A stretch of DNA of 64,000 bases from Rhodococcus sp. P-2. GTDB taxonomy: Bacteria > Actinomycetota > Actinomycetes > Mycobacteriales > Mycobacteriaceae. Position numbers and translations under genes: made by a program. Position 1 is the stretch's first letter, and the number at the start of each line of letters is the position of its first letter. Shown one piece after another: positions 10,106 through 19,100 of the stretch. The notes under the pieces are model-generated. The model saw only the letters and a list, made by a program, of their open reading frames with translations, was not told the origin of the DNA and ran no database searches. The stretch is from assembly GCF_016598535.1 (NCBI RefSeq), contig NZ_CP066779.1, positions 3,718,053 to 3,782,052 of the forward strand, read 5' to 3'.

Positions 10106-11586
10106 GTGAGCTCCTCGAGCAGGGTCTTACGGTAGGTGATGGCACTGGCAGTTCTGGCGAAGGTTTGCCGCCAGTCCGGGTCACGGGCGCGCTCGGCTGC
10201 CCGATCCAGCAAAGTTACTGCGCTGTAGGGGAATCGAGTCTCGGCAAGGCGCAAGGAGGCTACGTACTTGTAGCGCGAGAATTCGCCTGCCTTGGCGCCA
10301 CCATCGGCACGTCTGGCCGCAGCTCGTTCCCATTGAGCCACGACTGCCCGGGTGATGTCCTCGGGCCATGGACCTCGCAGGGCGTCGTAGATCGCTGCCC
10401 GGCCCGGGTGCAGAACATTGGCATCACCGTTTCCGGCCCTCAGCAGATCTGCCAACGCCTTGGCGGGCACCAACGGGAGCAGTCGCCTATCGGTGACCAC
10501 GCCGCGCGTGTGGAAGAGTTCCAGTGCCCATTCCGCATTGTTCTGTGCCGCTGCAGCGTTGGACCAAGCGTCGTGAAGTATCGGCTCCCAACCTTCGTCG
10601 ACGCTCATCTCCAACGTCTTCTTGGCTCCACCGATCATGTTGTTCCACAAGGACAACGGAGTAGCACTGATCACTTGACGGACATACTCGGCCCGATAGT
10701 CGGTGTGCGGATTCGGCCGGTCTTCGATACCGTCGCGCCTCGCCGGTCCATCGAGTTCTTCAGGCGGCAGGACGACCATCGTGGATCGAAGCAGTTTCCG
10801 TTCCACCCGCACCCATTCCTGGACCCGGGCGGCCATTCGCTCCCCGAACTCCGATTCGGGAAGTCGTCCGAGCACGTCCGCTGCTGCGCGCCGCACGTCC
10901 TTGCGACGGTCGTCGAGGGCTTCCTCCAACAATGCTTGATCGTCCGTGCTCAATCCGATGGCCAGCGTCGAGACGAATGCGGCCTTCTGTTCGCCACGCT
11001 CGGTTCCCCAGGACTTTCGGAGTTCGGCCAGCGCCAACGTGGGATCTGTTCGGCGAGTGTCCATCAGCCACTGCGTGCGCTGGGCCGAACTTCCGTGGCG
11101 CCAGACATCCGGGTTTGCATCCCGGGTTCGGACGAGCTTGCTCCACTCGGGGTTTTGCGCGGCAAGCCAGCGCCCACGCTCGCCGACCAGCTGGAGAATA
11201 CTCTCGCGGTGAGTCTCACTCGCCCGAGTGAAGGAAAGCAGCTCGGCAACAAGATGATCGGGCGCACGGTAGTTGCGCGACAACGCAACGGCAAACCATT
11301 CGTCGAGCAAGGTCGCCTTGGCCTCGAGCATCGACAGCAGATGTGCGGATGACGATTCCGGCAGGGTGAACCGCACATCGCCTGGGGCAAGTGTCGGCAC
11401 CGTAGCCGTGATGGCGCCCGCACCGCCACGGCGGTACGCCTTCTCCAATGCTGCTGCTGCGAGCAGCAACTCGGCAGGATCGCCGTCGAGTTCGCGAGTG
11501 CTGGAACGCACCGTGGTCGGAAGTTCCTCGAACGTTATTGCTGTTCTGGCGGTCCCGAGAAGTGCCGCAGAAATCAATGTGCTCAC
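10102..11586 (-). CDS. DUF5691 family protein
   Basis: 494 residues starting at the GTG at 11584-11586, which overlaps the SWIM gene stop as GTGA; the conserved-looking N-terminus STLISAALLGTART begins there. The protein is soluble and mostly helical. The middle part (ALLEEALDDRRKDVRRAAADVLGRLPESEF) looks like HEAT-type repeats, suggesting a scaffold. No catalytic motif was recognised. Its fixed place between the SWIM and MoxR genes suggests it belongs to the same complex. Family assignment is from memory of actinobacterial neighbours. Confidence 0.75.
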   Translation of the reverse strand: MSTLISAALLGTARTAITFEELPTTVRSSTRELDGDPAELLLAAAALEKAYRRGGAGAITATVPTLAPGDVRFTLPESSSAHLLSMLEAKATLLDEWFAVALSRNYRAPDHLVAELLSFTRASETHRESILQLVGERGRWLAAQNPEWSKLVRTRDANPDVWRHGSSAQRTQWLMDTRRTDPTLALAELRKSWGTERGEQKAAFVSTLAIGLSTDDQALLEEALDDRRKDVRRAAADVLGRLPESEFGERMAARVQEWVRVERKLLRSTMVVLPPEELDGPARRDGIEDRPNPHTDYRAEYVRQVISATPLSLWNNMIGGAKKTLEMSVDEGWEPILHDAWSNAAAAQNNAEWALELFHTRGVVTDRRLLPLVPAKALADLLRAGNGDANVLHPGRAAIYDALRGPWPEDITRAVVAQWERAAARRADGGAKAGEFSRYKYVASLRLAETRFPYSAVTLLDRAAERARDPDWRQTFARTASAITYRKTLLEELT

Positions 11587-12881
11587 AGCACGATCACCTG
11601 CCCTCCCGTGAAAACCGAGATCGGGGCAAGAGCCTGCGCATTCCACGTTCCGCAGACTGCGACCGGGTAACCGCCGGAAATGCCGAGCAACTTCCATAAA
11701 AGGTCCGAATCACCCTCTGCCCGAAGCGCTGTGCCCGATTCGTCGACGAGAAACCAGGCACCGTCGACGAACGACGGGACCACCGAACTGATCACTGCCG
11801 GCCACGACCGCAACCATGGATCTGCTGCGAGGGCATCGGTGAATTCTTGCAGCGCAGCATCGATGCTTCCGGACGGCAGGGTTGTGAACGGTTGAGGTTC
11901 TCTATGCGTTGCCCCCAGCCGCGCCCGTAACGCCGCCGCACCGGGGTAGAAATGAAGATCGGCGTCGACCAAAAACCCGACTGGCGGCGCTTCGGTGGAA
12001 AAGTTGGGTGCCCCATGGGAGAAGTCGAGCAGCATGGCCCAACGTCTCGACGTCCGACCGCGCATCCACACCGTTCGGGTGAACAGCCGATTCTCCTCGG
12101 TGATCCCGGAACCGAGCACCATCCAGTTCTCGTGCACCGGAGTCGATTCCATCACGCTGTCGGTGGTAACGGGATAGCCGACGTGCGCTTTCACCGAATG
12201 GACAAGATCTTCCGGCAGTTCGGACAGCTTCTGATGCGCAGTGACCAGCAGGTGCAACCGAGCTAACTCGTCGAGGAGTTTCTCGGGCCAGTTCTCGGTA
12301 GAGGCAACGGTTCCCGCCAATGCTCGAAGCGTGCCGGCGATACCGGGCGCCTGGGCATCCACCATGCGAGCGGCTATCGCATCGAAGCCCGCCCAGGACG
12401 TGTCCATCGCGGCAAGACCACTGCGGATCTGATCGGTGATCCACAGATCCAATTCGGCGAGTCCGCTCGCCACTCGGTCGGCGCGCTTCTGCGCTGTCGC
12501 CGGGTCGGGAGCCTTCTTGGGCGCCTCGTCGCCGCTTTCGCCGGTGCTCTCGGCCTTCTCCTCGCGGCGCAGTAACCATTCGGCAGCGAAGTCGGCCGGC
12601 TCGGCCGCCGACGGAACACGCCCCTCCGACCATTCCACCAACAGCCCCAGAGCGTGTTTGCACGGAAACTTTCGACTCGGGCACGAGCACTTGTAAGCAG
12701 GGCCCCGCAGGTCAACTACTGCTTGATACGGCTTCGAGCCGCTGCCCTGACACAGCCCCCAGAGCGCGAGACCCTTGTTGCCGGCGTGGCTCCACGAACC
12801 AGCCAACTTGCGCGCAGCGGCCAGCGATGCGGCGTCGGGTGCTACCGATGCCACTTGCCCAGCTGTCCACGGCGAAGTCAC
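11583..12881 (-). CDS. SWIM zinc-finger protein, first gene of the MoxR/vWA operon (YehQ-like)
   Basis: 432 residues from the GTG at 12879-12881. The SWIM signature CxCxnCxH is present as CSCPSRKFPCKH (residues 65-76), a zinc-binding fold associated with nucleic-acid or protein contact. The remainder is unassigned. A TTG at 12899 would add six residues. The GTG is preferred because family proteins usually begin near WTAGQVASVAPD and because a CATACT element 9 bases before it would give a leaderless transcript. It heads five genes linked by 4-bp overlaps, so the products are probably made in fixed proportion. Confidence 0.8.
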   Translation of the reverse strand: MTSPWTAGQVASVAPDAASLAAARKLAGSWSHAGNKGLALWGLCQGSGSKPYQAVVDLRGPAYKCSCPSRKFPCKHALGLLVEWSEGRVPSAAEPADFAAEWLLRREEKAESTGESGDEAPKKAPDPATAQKRADRVASGLAELDLWITDQIRSGLAAMDTSWAGFDAIAARMVDAQAPGIAGTLRALAGTVASTENWPEKLLDELARLHLLVTAHQKLSELPEDLVHSVKAHVGYPVTTDSVMESTPVHENWMVLGSGITEENRLFTRTVWMRGRTSRRWAMLLDFSHGAPNFSTEAPPVGFLVDADLHFYPGAAALRARLGATHREPQPFTTLPSGSIDAALQEFTDALAADPWLRSWPAVISSVVPSFVDGAWFLVDESGTALRAEGDSDLLWKLLGISGGYPVAVCGTWNAQALAPISVFTGGQVIVL

Positions 12882-12889
12882 TCGAACAC

Positions 12890-12895
12890 AGTATG
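12890..12895 (-). promoter_or_regulatory. Possible -10 element of the SWIM/MoxR/vWA operon
   Basis: On the minus strand CATACT lies nine bases before the GTG start of the SWIM gene, so transcription would begin at about the start codon (leaderless mRNA, common in actinobacteria). A clear -35 was not found. Confidence 0.35.
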
Positions 12896-12945
12896 ACAAC
12901 CCGCTGACATCGCAGAGTCAGGCCGATTCATTCTTGAATTAGCCC

Positions 12946-12973
12946 TTGACTCGAACGCATGTTCGAGTACTCT
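12946..12973 (+). promoter_or_regulatory. Promoter of the DUF222/HNH gene
   Basis: A -35 TTGACT (12946-12951) and a -10 TACTCT (12968-12973) are separated by 16 bases. The SOS box fills the spacer, a geometry that would block RNA polymerase when LexA is bound. A G-rich ribosome-binding region (GGGGATCGGGGG) follows before the ATG. Confidence 0.65.
12951..12966. promoter_or_regulatory. LexA-type SOS box
   Basis: TCGAAC-GCAT-GTTCGA is a perfect match to the actinobacterial SOS box TCGAAC(N4)GTTCGA. It lies between the -35 and -10 of the HNH gene and 70 bp upstream of the divergent SWIM gene start. In M. tuberculosis, 13E12-family genes carry comparable boxes (established knowledge); LexA control here is inferred. 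Confidence 0.8.
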
Positions 12974-12997
12974 TTGTGTAGGGGATCGGGGGATTCA

Positions 12998-14320
12998 ATG
13001 AGTGTCTATCTGTCGGACGTGGTGTCGGGTTCTGCGGTGGGGTTACGCGGACGTCTGTGGCAGTTGACGGCTTCTGAGTTGCGGGCTGCTGCTATCGAGG
13101 CGAGTGCGGAGATTCTGCGTCTGGAAGCTGTGCGGGTGGCGGTGGTCGACGAGTTGTCGGTGCGTCCGGATGATCAGGTGATCGCCAGCCGCGGGGTGGG
13201 TGCGTGGTTAGCGGCGAACACGATGCTCCAGGTCCGGGACGGGAAGAAGATCGCCGCCCTCGGTGCTGCGCTGCGGCCGTTTCCGGCAGTGGCAACTCGG
13301 TTCGATTGCGGGGATTGTTCGTTCGAGCACGCCGTGTTGATCGTGGCGTTTTGTGAATCGCCGCCGAAGGGGACGCCGGACGAGGCGATGCCTCGCTGCA
13401 TCGATTTGTTGTTGGCTGCCGCTTCCGGTGTGGAGGCCACGACCACGAAGGTGCGGAACGTCATCGCGACGTTGGAGCGAATCTTCGAATCCGATGAAAT
13501 TCCACCCGCCGAAGACGTCGACCGCAACGAACTCCGCATCGCCTCGACCTTGAATGGTCGGGTGGTGGTGCGCGGGGATTTCGATGCCCTCACCGGCGAA
13601 ATGCTGCTGTCGGCGTTGTCGAATCTGACGATGCCGACCCCGGCACCGGACGGAACGCCGGATGCTCGGTCGGCGGCGAAGCGGACCGCGGACGGGTTCA
13701 CCGAACTGATCCGCCGGTATCTGGACTGCGCCAACACCGGTACCGACGGCGGGCAGCGGCCGCACGTGAACGTGCACATCAACGCCCGTGATCTCGCCGA
13801 GCACCGGGACTGCGCCGCATCTTCCGCTGCCACTGATGTCGACGAGGAAGGCTCACCCGATCTAGATCTGTCGGATCTCGATGTCGGGCACATGCCCTGG
13901 CTCGGACCACTGTCGGTGTCACAGACCAGACTTCTCGGGTGTGATTGTTTCCTCTCCACTGTCCTGCTGGACGATCACGGAGCGCCGCTCGATGCGAAAC
14001 CCGGAAAACGATTGGTCACCGCCGAACAACGCGTCGCCCTGATCGCGAGAGATAAAGGCTGCGCGTTCCCCGGCTGTACGTGTGTGCCGGCGTGGACGGA
14101 TGCACACCACATCCGGCACTGGGCCAACGGCGGCCCGACCGTGATGAACAACCTGGTCCTGCTGTGCCGTTCACATCACCGGCTGATGCACCGAAAATCC
14201 GGGTTCGTCGGCAAATGGGAGATCCGGATCGGGGTCGACAACAAACCCTGGTTCATCCCACCACCCTCGATCGACCCGCAGCGGCACCCGCGGCCGGCGA
14301 ACACCACCTTCACAACCTGA
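12998..14320 (+). CDS. DUF222 / HNH endonuclease protein (13E12 repeat family), SOS-controlled
   Basis: 440 residues from the ATG at 12998, which follows a G-rich Shine-Dalgarno region; an earlier ATG at 12959 lies inside the SOS box and is rejected. The N-terminal two thirds is a DUF222 domain. The C-terminal HNH nuclease motif is CAFPGCTCVPAWTDAHH, followed by NGGPTVMNNLVLLCRSHHRLMH, with zinc-site cysteines and the HH pair intact. These proteins are often multicopy in Mycobacterium and Rhodococcus. Their role is uncertain; nuclease activity is inferred from the intact motif. The promoter carries a perfect SOS box, so expression after DNA damage is likely. Confidence 0.9.
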   Translation: MSVYLSDVVSGSAVGLRGRLWQLTASELRAAAIEASAEILRLEAVRVAVVDELSVRPDDQVIASRGVGAWLAANTMLQVRDGKKIAALGAALRPFPAVATRFDCGDCSFEHAVLIVAFCESPPKGTPDEAMPRCIDLLLAAASGVEATTTKVRNVIATLERIFESDEIPPAEDVDRNELRIASTLNGRVVVRGDFDALTGEMLLSALSNLTMPTPAPDGTPDARSAAKRTADGFTELIRRYLDCANTGTDGGQRPHVNVHINARDLAEHRDCAASSAATDVDEEGSPDLDLSDLDVGHMPWLGPLSVSQTRLLGCDCFLSTVLLDDHGAPLDAKPGKRLVTAEQRVALIARDKGCAFPGCTCVPAWTDAHHIRHWANGGPTVMNNLVLLCRSHHRLMHRKSGFVGKWEIRIGVDNKPWFIPPPSIDPQRHPRPANTTFTT

Positions 14321-14388
14321 GGACGAACCTCAGGCACAACAGAACACGGCCAGGCTCCGCATCGGACATCAAAACCCGATACGGAGCC
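14316..14388. terminator. Hairpins between the convergent HNH and PucR genes
   Basis: CCTGAGG-ACGAA-CCTCAGG (14316-14334) overlaps the HNH stop codon. A second hairpin pairs GGCTCCG and ATCGG (14353-14365) with CCGAT and CGGAGCC (14376-14388), with one mismatch. There is no long T run. It probably ends transcription from both sides. Confidence 0.5.
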
Positions 14389-14412
14389 CAGAGTCCGTGG
14401 AGCGTCCACAAC

Positions 14413-15741
14413 TCACGACGTTCGGGCGGGGCGCAAGACCGATCTGCCCAACAACTCACAAACCTGCAGGGCCAGAGCGAGATCCAACTTGTCTCGGCCC
14501 GCAGCGACCGGATCGCCGAGCGCCTTGTTGATGCGATACTTCACCGTATTCCGGTGCAGATTCATATGATTGGCAGTGTGCAGATGGCTTTCTCCGTGGG
14601 CGAAGTACACACTCAACGTCGTCCTCAAGGACGCAGCAGAAGGCGTATCGTCCGCCAACGGGCCTAGCACCTCCCAGACCCATGACTTCGTAGAATCGAT
14701 GTTCTCCGACAGAAGCGAAACCACGGCGACGCCGCGGTCCCCGAAACTCACCACGGGTCGCTGTGGCGTATCCGGGACGGCAGCAACCGAATAGGCGGCA
14801 GTGGCTTGTTCGTGAGATCGTTTGAAACCGTCGACCCCCGACCCCGGCAGTCCGATGGCCACCCGTGCTCCGCCGTCCAACGGCACTGCGGCCGCGAGAA
14901 CGTCCGCATCCGGTGCTGGAATCCGGCGACCGAAGGGCAGCCACGCCCACACCGTGCGTCGATCGATGGCGGTGATGATCGGCGGCTTGTCCGCTCCCGC
15001 CGCTGCGCCGAGATCACGTACGAGTCGATCCAGCGTGTTGATGCCCATGACGTCCGCATCCCACGTCGACCAGACCACCAGGGCGACGTGGTTTTGACCA
15101 AGGCGGTATCCGGTCTCCGCTTCGAAAGCAGCGGTATCTGCGTTGGTTCCGGACAGAAGGGCATGGATCGCGGCCGAATGGAGGTTTCCCTGCGCTGCCA
15201 TCCATCGACTGCGCTCCCGCTCGTACGCGTCGAAGACGTAGAGCGTGATCCAGTCGATGTAGCTGTAGACCACGTCCGAAGTGTGTTTCAGGACAGCCAA
15301 AGTCAGTCGCGCCGGAATATCCAGTGTGCTGATCTCGTCGTGACAGATCCGCATCAGATCGCCTTGGCCCATGTGATAGGCCCGAACGAGAGAGTTGGAC
15401 GGAACGTCCCGCTGCGCCAGACGCAAAGCGTATTCTACTGCGGCAGTAGTCGGTTGGAGATGATCGATCGGAATGTCGTTGGCCAATACGTGGATGATCG
15501 TCGTGATGTTTCCCTGCACGCTGGCCTCGAGCATTTCGAGCAATTTGGCGTCTGCATCCAATTGGTCGATTTCGTGAGCCATCATGAAGGCCATCTCATG
15601 CGCGATATCGGCGCTACGCTCGTCGAGTCGTCGCGCCAACTCGGCAACCACGGCAAGCACTTCCGGCTCTGCAGCTGCAGGCACTCTGGCGAGCCGCCGC
15701 ATTGCTCCGGCGCCTCGCTCCTTGTGCGATGGACTACTCAC
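14413..15741 (-). CDS. PucR/CdaR-type transcriptional regulator
   Basis: 442 residues from the GTG at 15739-15741, which overlaps the stop of the FAD oxidoreductase gene as GTGA. The C-terminus is the PucR-family helix-turn-helix (HTANHMNLHRNTVKYRINKALG). The N-terminal part is a helical domain, with a degenerate GGDEF-like middle region typical of the family. Such regulators usually control adjacent catabolic genes. As the last gene of the ligase/DUF3556/oxidoreductase cluster it is likely its local regulator. It is the first of three PucR-type regulators in the window. Confidence 0.85.
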   Translation of the reverse strand: MSSPSHKERGAGAMRRLARVPAAAEPEVLAVVAELARRLDERSADIAHEMAFMMAHEIDQLDADAKLLEMLEASVQGNITTIIHVLANDIPIDHLQPTTAAVEYALRLAQRDVPSNSLVRAYHMGQGDLMRICHDEISTLDIPARLTLAVLKHTSDVVYSYIDWITLYVFDAYERERSRWMAAQGNLHSAAIHALLSGTNADTAAFEAETGYRLGQNHVALVVWSTWDADVMGINTLDRLVRDLGAAAGADKPPIITAIDRRTVWAWLPFGRRIPAPDADVLAAAVPLDGGARVAIGLPGSGVDGFKRSHEQATAAYSVAAVPDTPQRPVVSFGDRGVAVVSLLSENIDSTKSWVWEVLGPLADDTPSAASLRTTLSVYFAHGESHLHTANHMNLHRNTVKYRINKALGDPVAAGRDKLDLALALQVCELLGRSVLRPARTS

Positions 15742-17171
15742 AGAACCTCTGCACCCTTCCGCCGCAGGTACTTCAGTGCCGATTCTGCCGCGTTGTACCC
15801 GCACATTCCATGTGCTCCGGCACCCGGCGGGGTCGAGGCCGAGCACAGGTAGGTGCCCTCGATCCCCGTGCTGTACGGATCGACTGCGACGCGCGGACGC
15901 AAGACAACCTGCAGTTCGGTGTTGGCACCTCCGATGATGTCGCCGCCTACCTGATTCGGATTGTCTTGTGCCAGGTCAGCTGTACCACTGCTCGATGTCG
16001 CGACGATCTGATCCCGGAATCCTGGCGCAAACCTCTCGATCTGACGAATGATCGCCTCCGTCGCGTCGCCGCTGTAGCCGTGAGGCACGTGCGCATAGGC
16101 GTACAACGGATGGACGTTCCCGGCCGAGCGGGTGGGATCAGCCAGGTATTGCTGACCGAGGAGCACGAACGGCCGGTCCGGCATACGGCCTGAATTCGTC
16201 TCACGCTCAGCTGCCACGATTTCGTCGAAACCACCTGCCAGATGGACAGTTCCGGCCCGAGCGCAATCCTGATTGGTCCACGGTACATGACCTTCGATCG
16301 CAAAATCGACCTTGAATGCTCCGGGAGCCTGCTTGAACTTTCGATAGGCCTTCGCCACTCGGCCCGGGAGTCGATCGCCCAGGATTTCGAGCGCACCCCC
16401 CGGATTGACATCCAGCAGAACAACATCGGCGTCAGGAATCTCGGAGGCCGTACGTACCCGAACGCCGGTGTCGATCTTGCCGCCGTGATCGAGGAGCATC
16501 GCGGCCATGGCGTCGGTGATCGAACGCGAACCTCCCTCGGCAACCGGCCAACCGTAGCGGTGACCAGCCGCGGTGATCATCAATCCCACCGCCGATGTAG
16601 CCGGACGGTTGAGCGGATAGAAGGCGTGCGCGGCAACCCCGCCGAACAGCGCCTTTCCTTTGTCGGTCTTCCACAACTTCGCGGTCACCGTGGCCGGAAG
16701 CAGCGCTCGCGGACCGAAAGCCGCAAGCCGCAACGGATGGCGCGGAACGTTGACGATCGGACGCATCAGGTCGGACGCCAGAGCGTCGAACCCCGTCGAC
16801 AAATCGCCGAACATGCGTTGCCATCGCGGCCCGTCCGCGCCGAGTCCCGCCGCCGTCTGCTCCAGCGAGCGGTACAGAACGCCGGCATCGCCGTTGTCGA
16901 GCGGATGCGCACAGTCCACCTCTGCCCAGCGCCAGATCAGCCCGTACCGCTCGAGGTCCAGTTTGGACAGGTACGGCGAGCCGATTCCCATCGGGTGAAA
17001 CGCCGAGCAGTGATCGTGGATCAACCCCGGCACGTCGAGCGGACCGGATCGGGTGCCTCCGCCGATCTGGTCGGCGGCCTCGAGAACCTGCACGTCAACA
17101 CCACTACGTGCAAGGTGTACCGCGGCAGCGAGCCCATTGGGCCCGCTGCCGACGACTACGGCCTTTGTCAC
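15738..17171 (-). CDS. FAD-dependent oxidoreductase, phytoene-desaturase-like
   Basis: 477 residues. The N-terminal dinucleotide-binding fold VVGSGPNGLAAAVHLARSG ends in an acidic residue (LEAADQIGGGTRS), the NAD(P)/FAD amine-oxidase/phytoene-desaturase pattern. The C-terminal FAD motif is GIEGTYLCSASTPPGAGAHGMCG. It starts at GTG, overlapping the stop of the DUF3556 gene as GTGA. It probably oxidises a hydrophobic substrate. It resembles the PYROXD2 / CrtI-like group, but no carotenoid genes are nearby, so lipid or terpenoid chemistry linked to the acyl-CoA ligase upstream is as likely. Confidence 0.8.
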   Translation of the reverse strand: MTKAVVVGSGPNGLAAAVHLARSGVDVQVLEAADQIGGGTRSGPLDVPGLIHDHCSAFHPMGIGSPYLSKLDLERYGLIWRWAEVDCAHPLDNGDAGVLYRSLEQTAAGLGADGPRWQRMFGDLSTGFDALASDLMRPIVNVPRHPLRLAAFGPRALLPATVTAKLWKTDKGKALFGGVAAHAFYPLNRPATSAVGLMITAAGHRYGWPVAEGGSRSITDAMAAMLLDHGGKIDTGVRVRTASEIPDADVVLLDVNPGGALEILGDRLPGRVAKAYRKFKQAPGAFKVDFAIEGHVPWTNQDCARAGTVHLAGGFDEIVAAERETNSGRMPDRPFVLLGQQYLADPTRSAGNVHPLYAYAHVPHGYSGDATEAIIRQIERFAPGFRDQIVATSSSGTADLAQDNPNQVGGDIIGGANTELQVVLRPRVAVDPYSTGIEGTYLCSASTPPGAGAHGMCGYNAAESALKYLRRKGAEVL

Positions 17172-19015
17172 TTACTCACCTCTTGCTCGCTACCGCTGGC
17201 CCTCGTACGCATCTTCGGCTCGGAGACGACCTGCGGATCTGTTGCCGCGCGGTCGGCCCGTACGTCCAGTGTCCACTGAACGTCGAACGGAATGGGCCCG
17301 TTCGGCAACCACGGCTGTTCGGCGACTGCGTCGGCGACCTTGAAAGTACCCCGTTCGATGACACCGAGAGCCGCATCGATCACCTGGTACTCCTGCGTTC
17401 CCTTGTGGATGGGCTGCGATTCGATCCAGGTCACCAGGAACTCGCCGGGCGCGAAATTGCAGCGACGCTGAATAGCGGCGATCAGTTTCGCGTCGTGCAA
17501 GTGGCCGTCACCGAAGTTGAAGGCGACGATGGAGTTGCACATGAACTCGGCTTCGCGAAGCGAATACGTGTTGATGTCGTCGCCGAGGTGCCTGATCATC
17601 AGAGAGAACAGCGCACGCCCTTGGCTGTGCATGGAACGCCAGCCCAACAGCTGATGCAGAACGACGTCGGACACGTCCTCGGGGTACATCGTCATCAACT
17701 GATTGCGCGTGTCCGGCGACGGACGCTTGATGTACTGGTCGATCTTGGCTTCGGCGCCCGGCGCGAATGCCCACGTCGCGGATGCCCAGTTGCCGGCGTA
17801 CTGACGCATCGACGGCAGGAACGACACCAGATCTGGTCGGAGGTTTCCGAGAATCGGGAAGAAGGCAAGGGCTGCAATGATTCCCGCTGTGATCCAGGGT
17901 GAAGACATGGCGCCGAGGCCGTAGCCGTCCCACGCCGGGAAGCCCAGGAACAGGAAGACCGAGGCGTAAGCGAACAGTAGATTCCATTCCAGCGGAACGG
18001 CCAGCGGGAAGGTCGACGCGATGAAGAGATGGAATCCGACCATGAGGATCACGGCGAGGATGGTGAGTGTCTTGTTCGTCGAGAACAGCAGTATCAACGG
18101 GGTGACGATTTCGACCATGGTTCCGGCCACGTGTGCGACCCCGCCGCCGAGGTGCGAGGGCCGCAGATCCTCCGGGAAATTCCGGTAGTGCGCGCGCTTG
18201 ATCTTCTTCGACGGGATCCACGGCGTATTGCTGAGCATCGGGGGGACCACCAGCGAGAAATGGCGACCGAACTTCGAGACACCGGCTCCGATCCACACCA
18301 TGACGATCAGCAGTTTGAGCGCCAGGATCATGTCGACGAAAGGCAGGAACGTGAAGAAGAAGATTGCCGGCAGGTACTGCTCGCTACGTGCAGCGATGAA
18401 GGGCACCTTGTCACGCAACCCGAGAATCACCATGAGCACCAGGAAGGAGTACAAGACCGTCGGACGTACGAGTCCGGCACTGTCAGCGAAGGCCGAATCG
18501 AGTCCTGTGGTGTGAACTCCCGGAAGAACCGCTGCAACAAGTAGATTGGCGACTGCGGCGACATAGATGAAAACGTCGAACACCGAGCGGGAGTCACCCG
18601 AGGTGAGCGGCACTTTGCCCGGCCACGGTGGCAGGCGAATCGTGCCGGGGCGAATCCAGTAGAGAACTCCACCGGTCATCGGCTTGAAGTGGCCGGCGAG
18701 CGGTCCCCAGGATCCTGCCAAGCCCAGCATCTCGAGCATCATCGTCCAGATGATGAGTTTCTGGTAGACGATCGGCTGGTTCCACCACGAACCGACGTCG
18801 AACCACGAGAGGCCGGAAGTCAAAGTGGCAACGGCTGTTCCAGCTGCCAGGTAGAGGAACAACAATTTCACGATGTAGACGGTGTGGACCATTTTCGGCG
18901 TACCGAAGCCGTAATCCACCCAGTGCGTGGACATGTCACGCAGACGCTCGAGAAACGGCTTGTCCATGAACGTTGCCGGATCGACGGGAGGGAAGTTTCC
19001 TTCTTTGAATCCCAT
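17168..19015 (-). CDS. DUF3556 multi-pass membrane protein
   Basis: 615 residues. About ten hydrophobic helices occupy residues 45-420, and a soluble C-terminal third follows (from about LRPDLVSFLPSMRQY). Family assignment to DUF3556, found mainly in mycobacteria and relatives, rests on overall pattern. The ATG at 19013-19015 has AGGAG seven bases upstream. No transporter or enzyme signature was recognised. The gene lies between an acyl-CoA ligase and a CrtI-like oxidoreductase in one operon, which suggests work on a lipid-like compound at the membrane. Function unknown. Confidence 0.75.
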   Translation of the reverse strand: MGFKEGNFPPVDPATFMDKPFLERLRDMSTHWVDYGFGTPKMVHTVYIVKLLFLYLAAGTAVATLTSGLSWFDVGSWWNQPIVYQKLIIWTMMLEMLGLAGSWGPLAGHFKPMTGGVLYWIRPGTIRLPPWPGKVPLTSGDSRSVFDVFIYVAAVANLLVAAVLPGVHTTGLDSAFADSAGLVRPTVLYSFLVLMVILGLRDKVPFIAARSEQYLPAIFFFTFLPFVDMILALKLLIVMVWIGAGVSKFGRHFSLVVPPMLSNTPWIPSKKIKRAHYRNFPEDLRPSHLGGGVAHVAGTMVEIVTPLILLFSTNKTLTILAVILMVGFHLFIASTFPLAVPLEWNLLFAYASVFLFLGFPAWDGYGLGAMSSPWITAGIIAALAFFPILGNLRPDLVSFLPSMRQYAGNWASATWAFAPGAEAKIDQYIKRPSPDTRNQLMTMYPEDVSDVVLHQLLGWRSMHSQGRALFSLMIRHLGDDINTYSLREAEFMCNSIVAFNFGDGHLHDAKLIAAIQRRCNFAPGEFLVTWIESQPIHKGTQEYQVIDAALGVIERGTFKVADAVAEQPWLPNGPIPFDVQWTLDVRADRAATDPQVVSEPKMRTRASGSEQEVSK

Positions 19016-19100
19016 GATGTGCTCCTGAAATACGGAATGTGGGCATGACGGATCGACTCGACGGACGTCGTCGAGTTGTGCTGGTATTACGGGGAAGTGA

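Noticed and set aside
5647-12881. Calling the MoxR/vWA operon a known antiphage system
   Set aside because: No effector such as a nuclease, protease or toxin domain is seen in the five proteins, so a defence label would be unsupported.
12959-12997. Earlier ATG for the DUF222/HNH gene
   Set aside because: It falls within the SOS box and promoter, before the likely transcription start.
12998-14320. HNH gene as part of a homing or mobile element
   Set aside because: No terminal repeats, target duplication or integrase; DUF222/HNH genes are common resident genes in this group.
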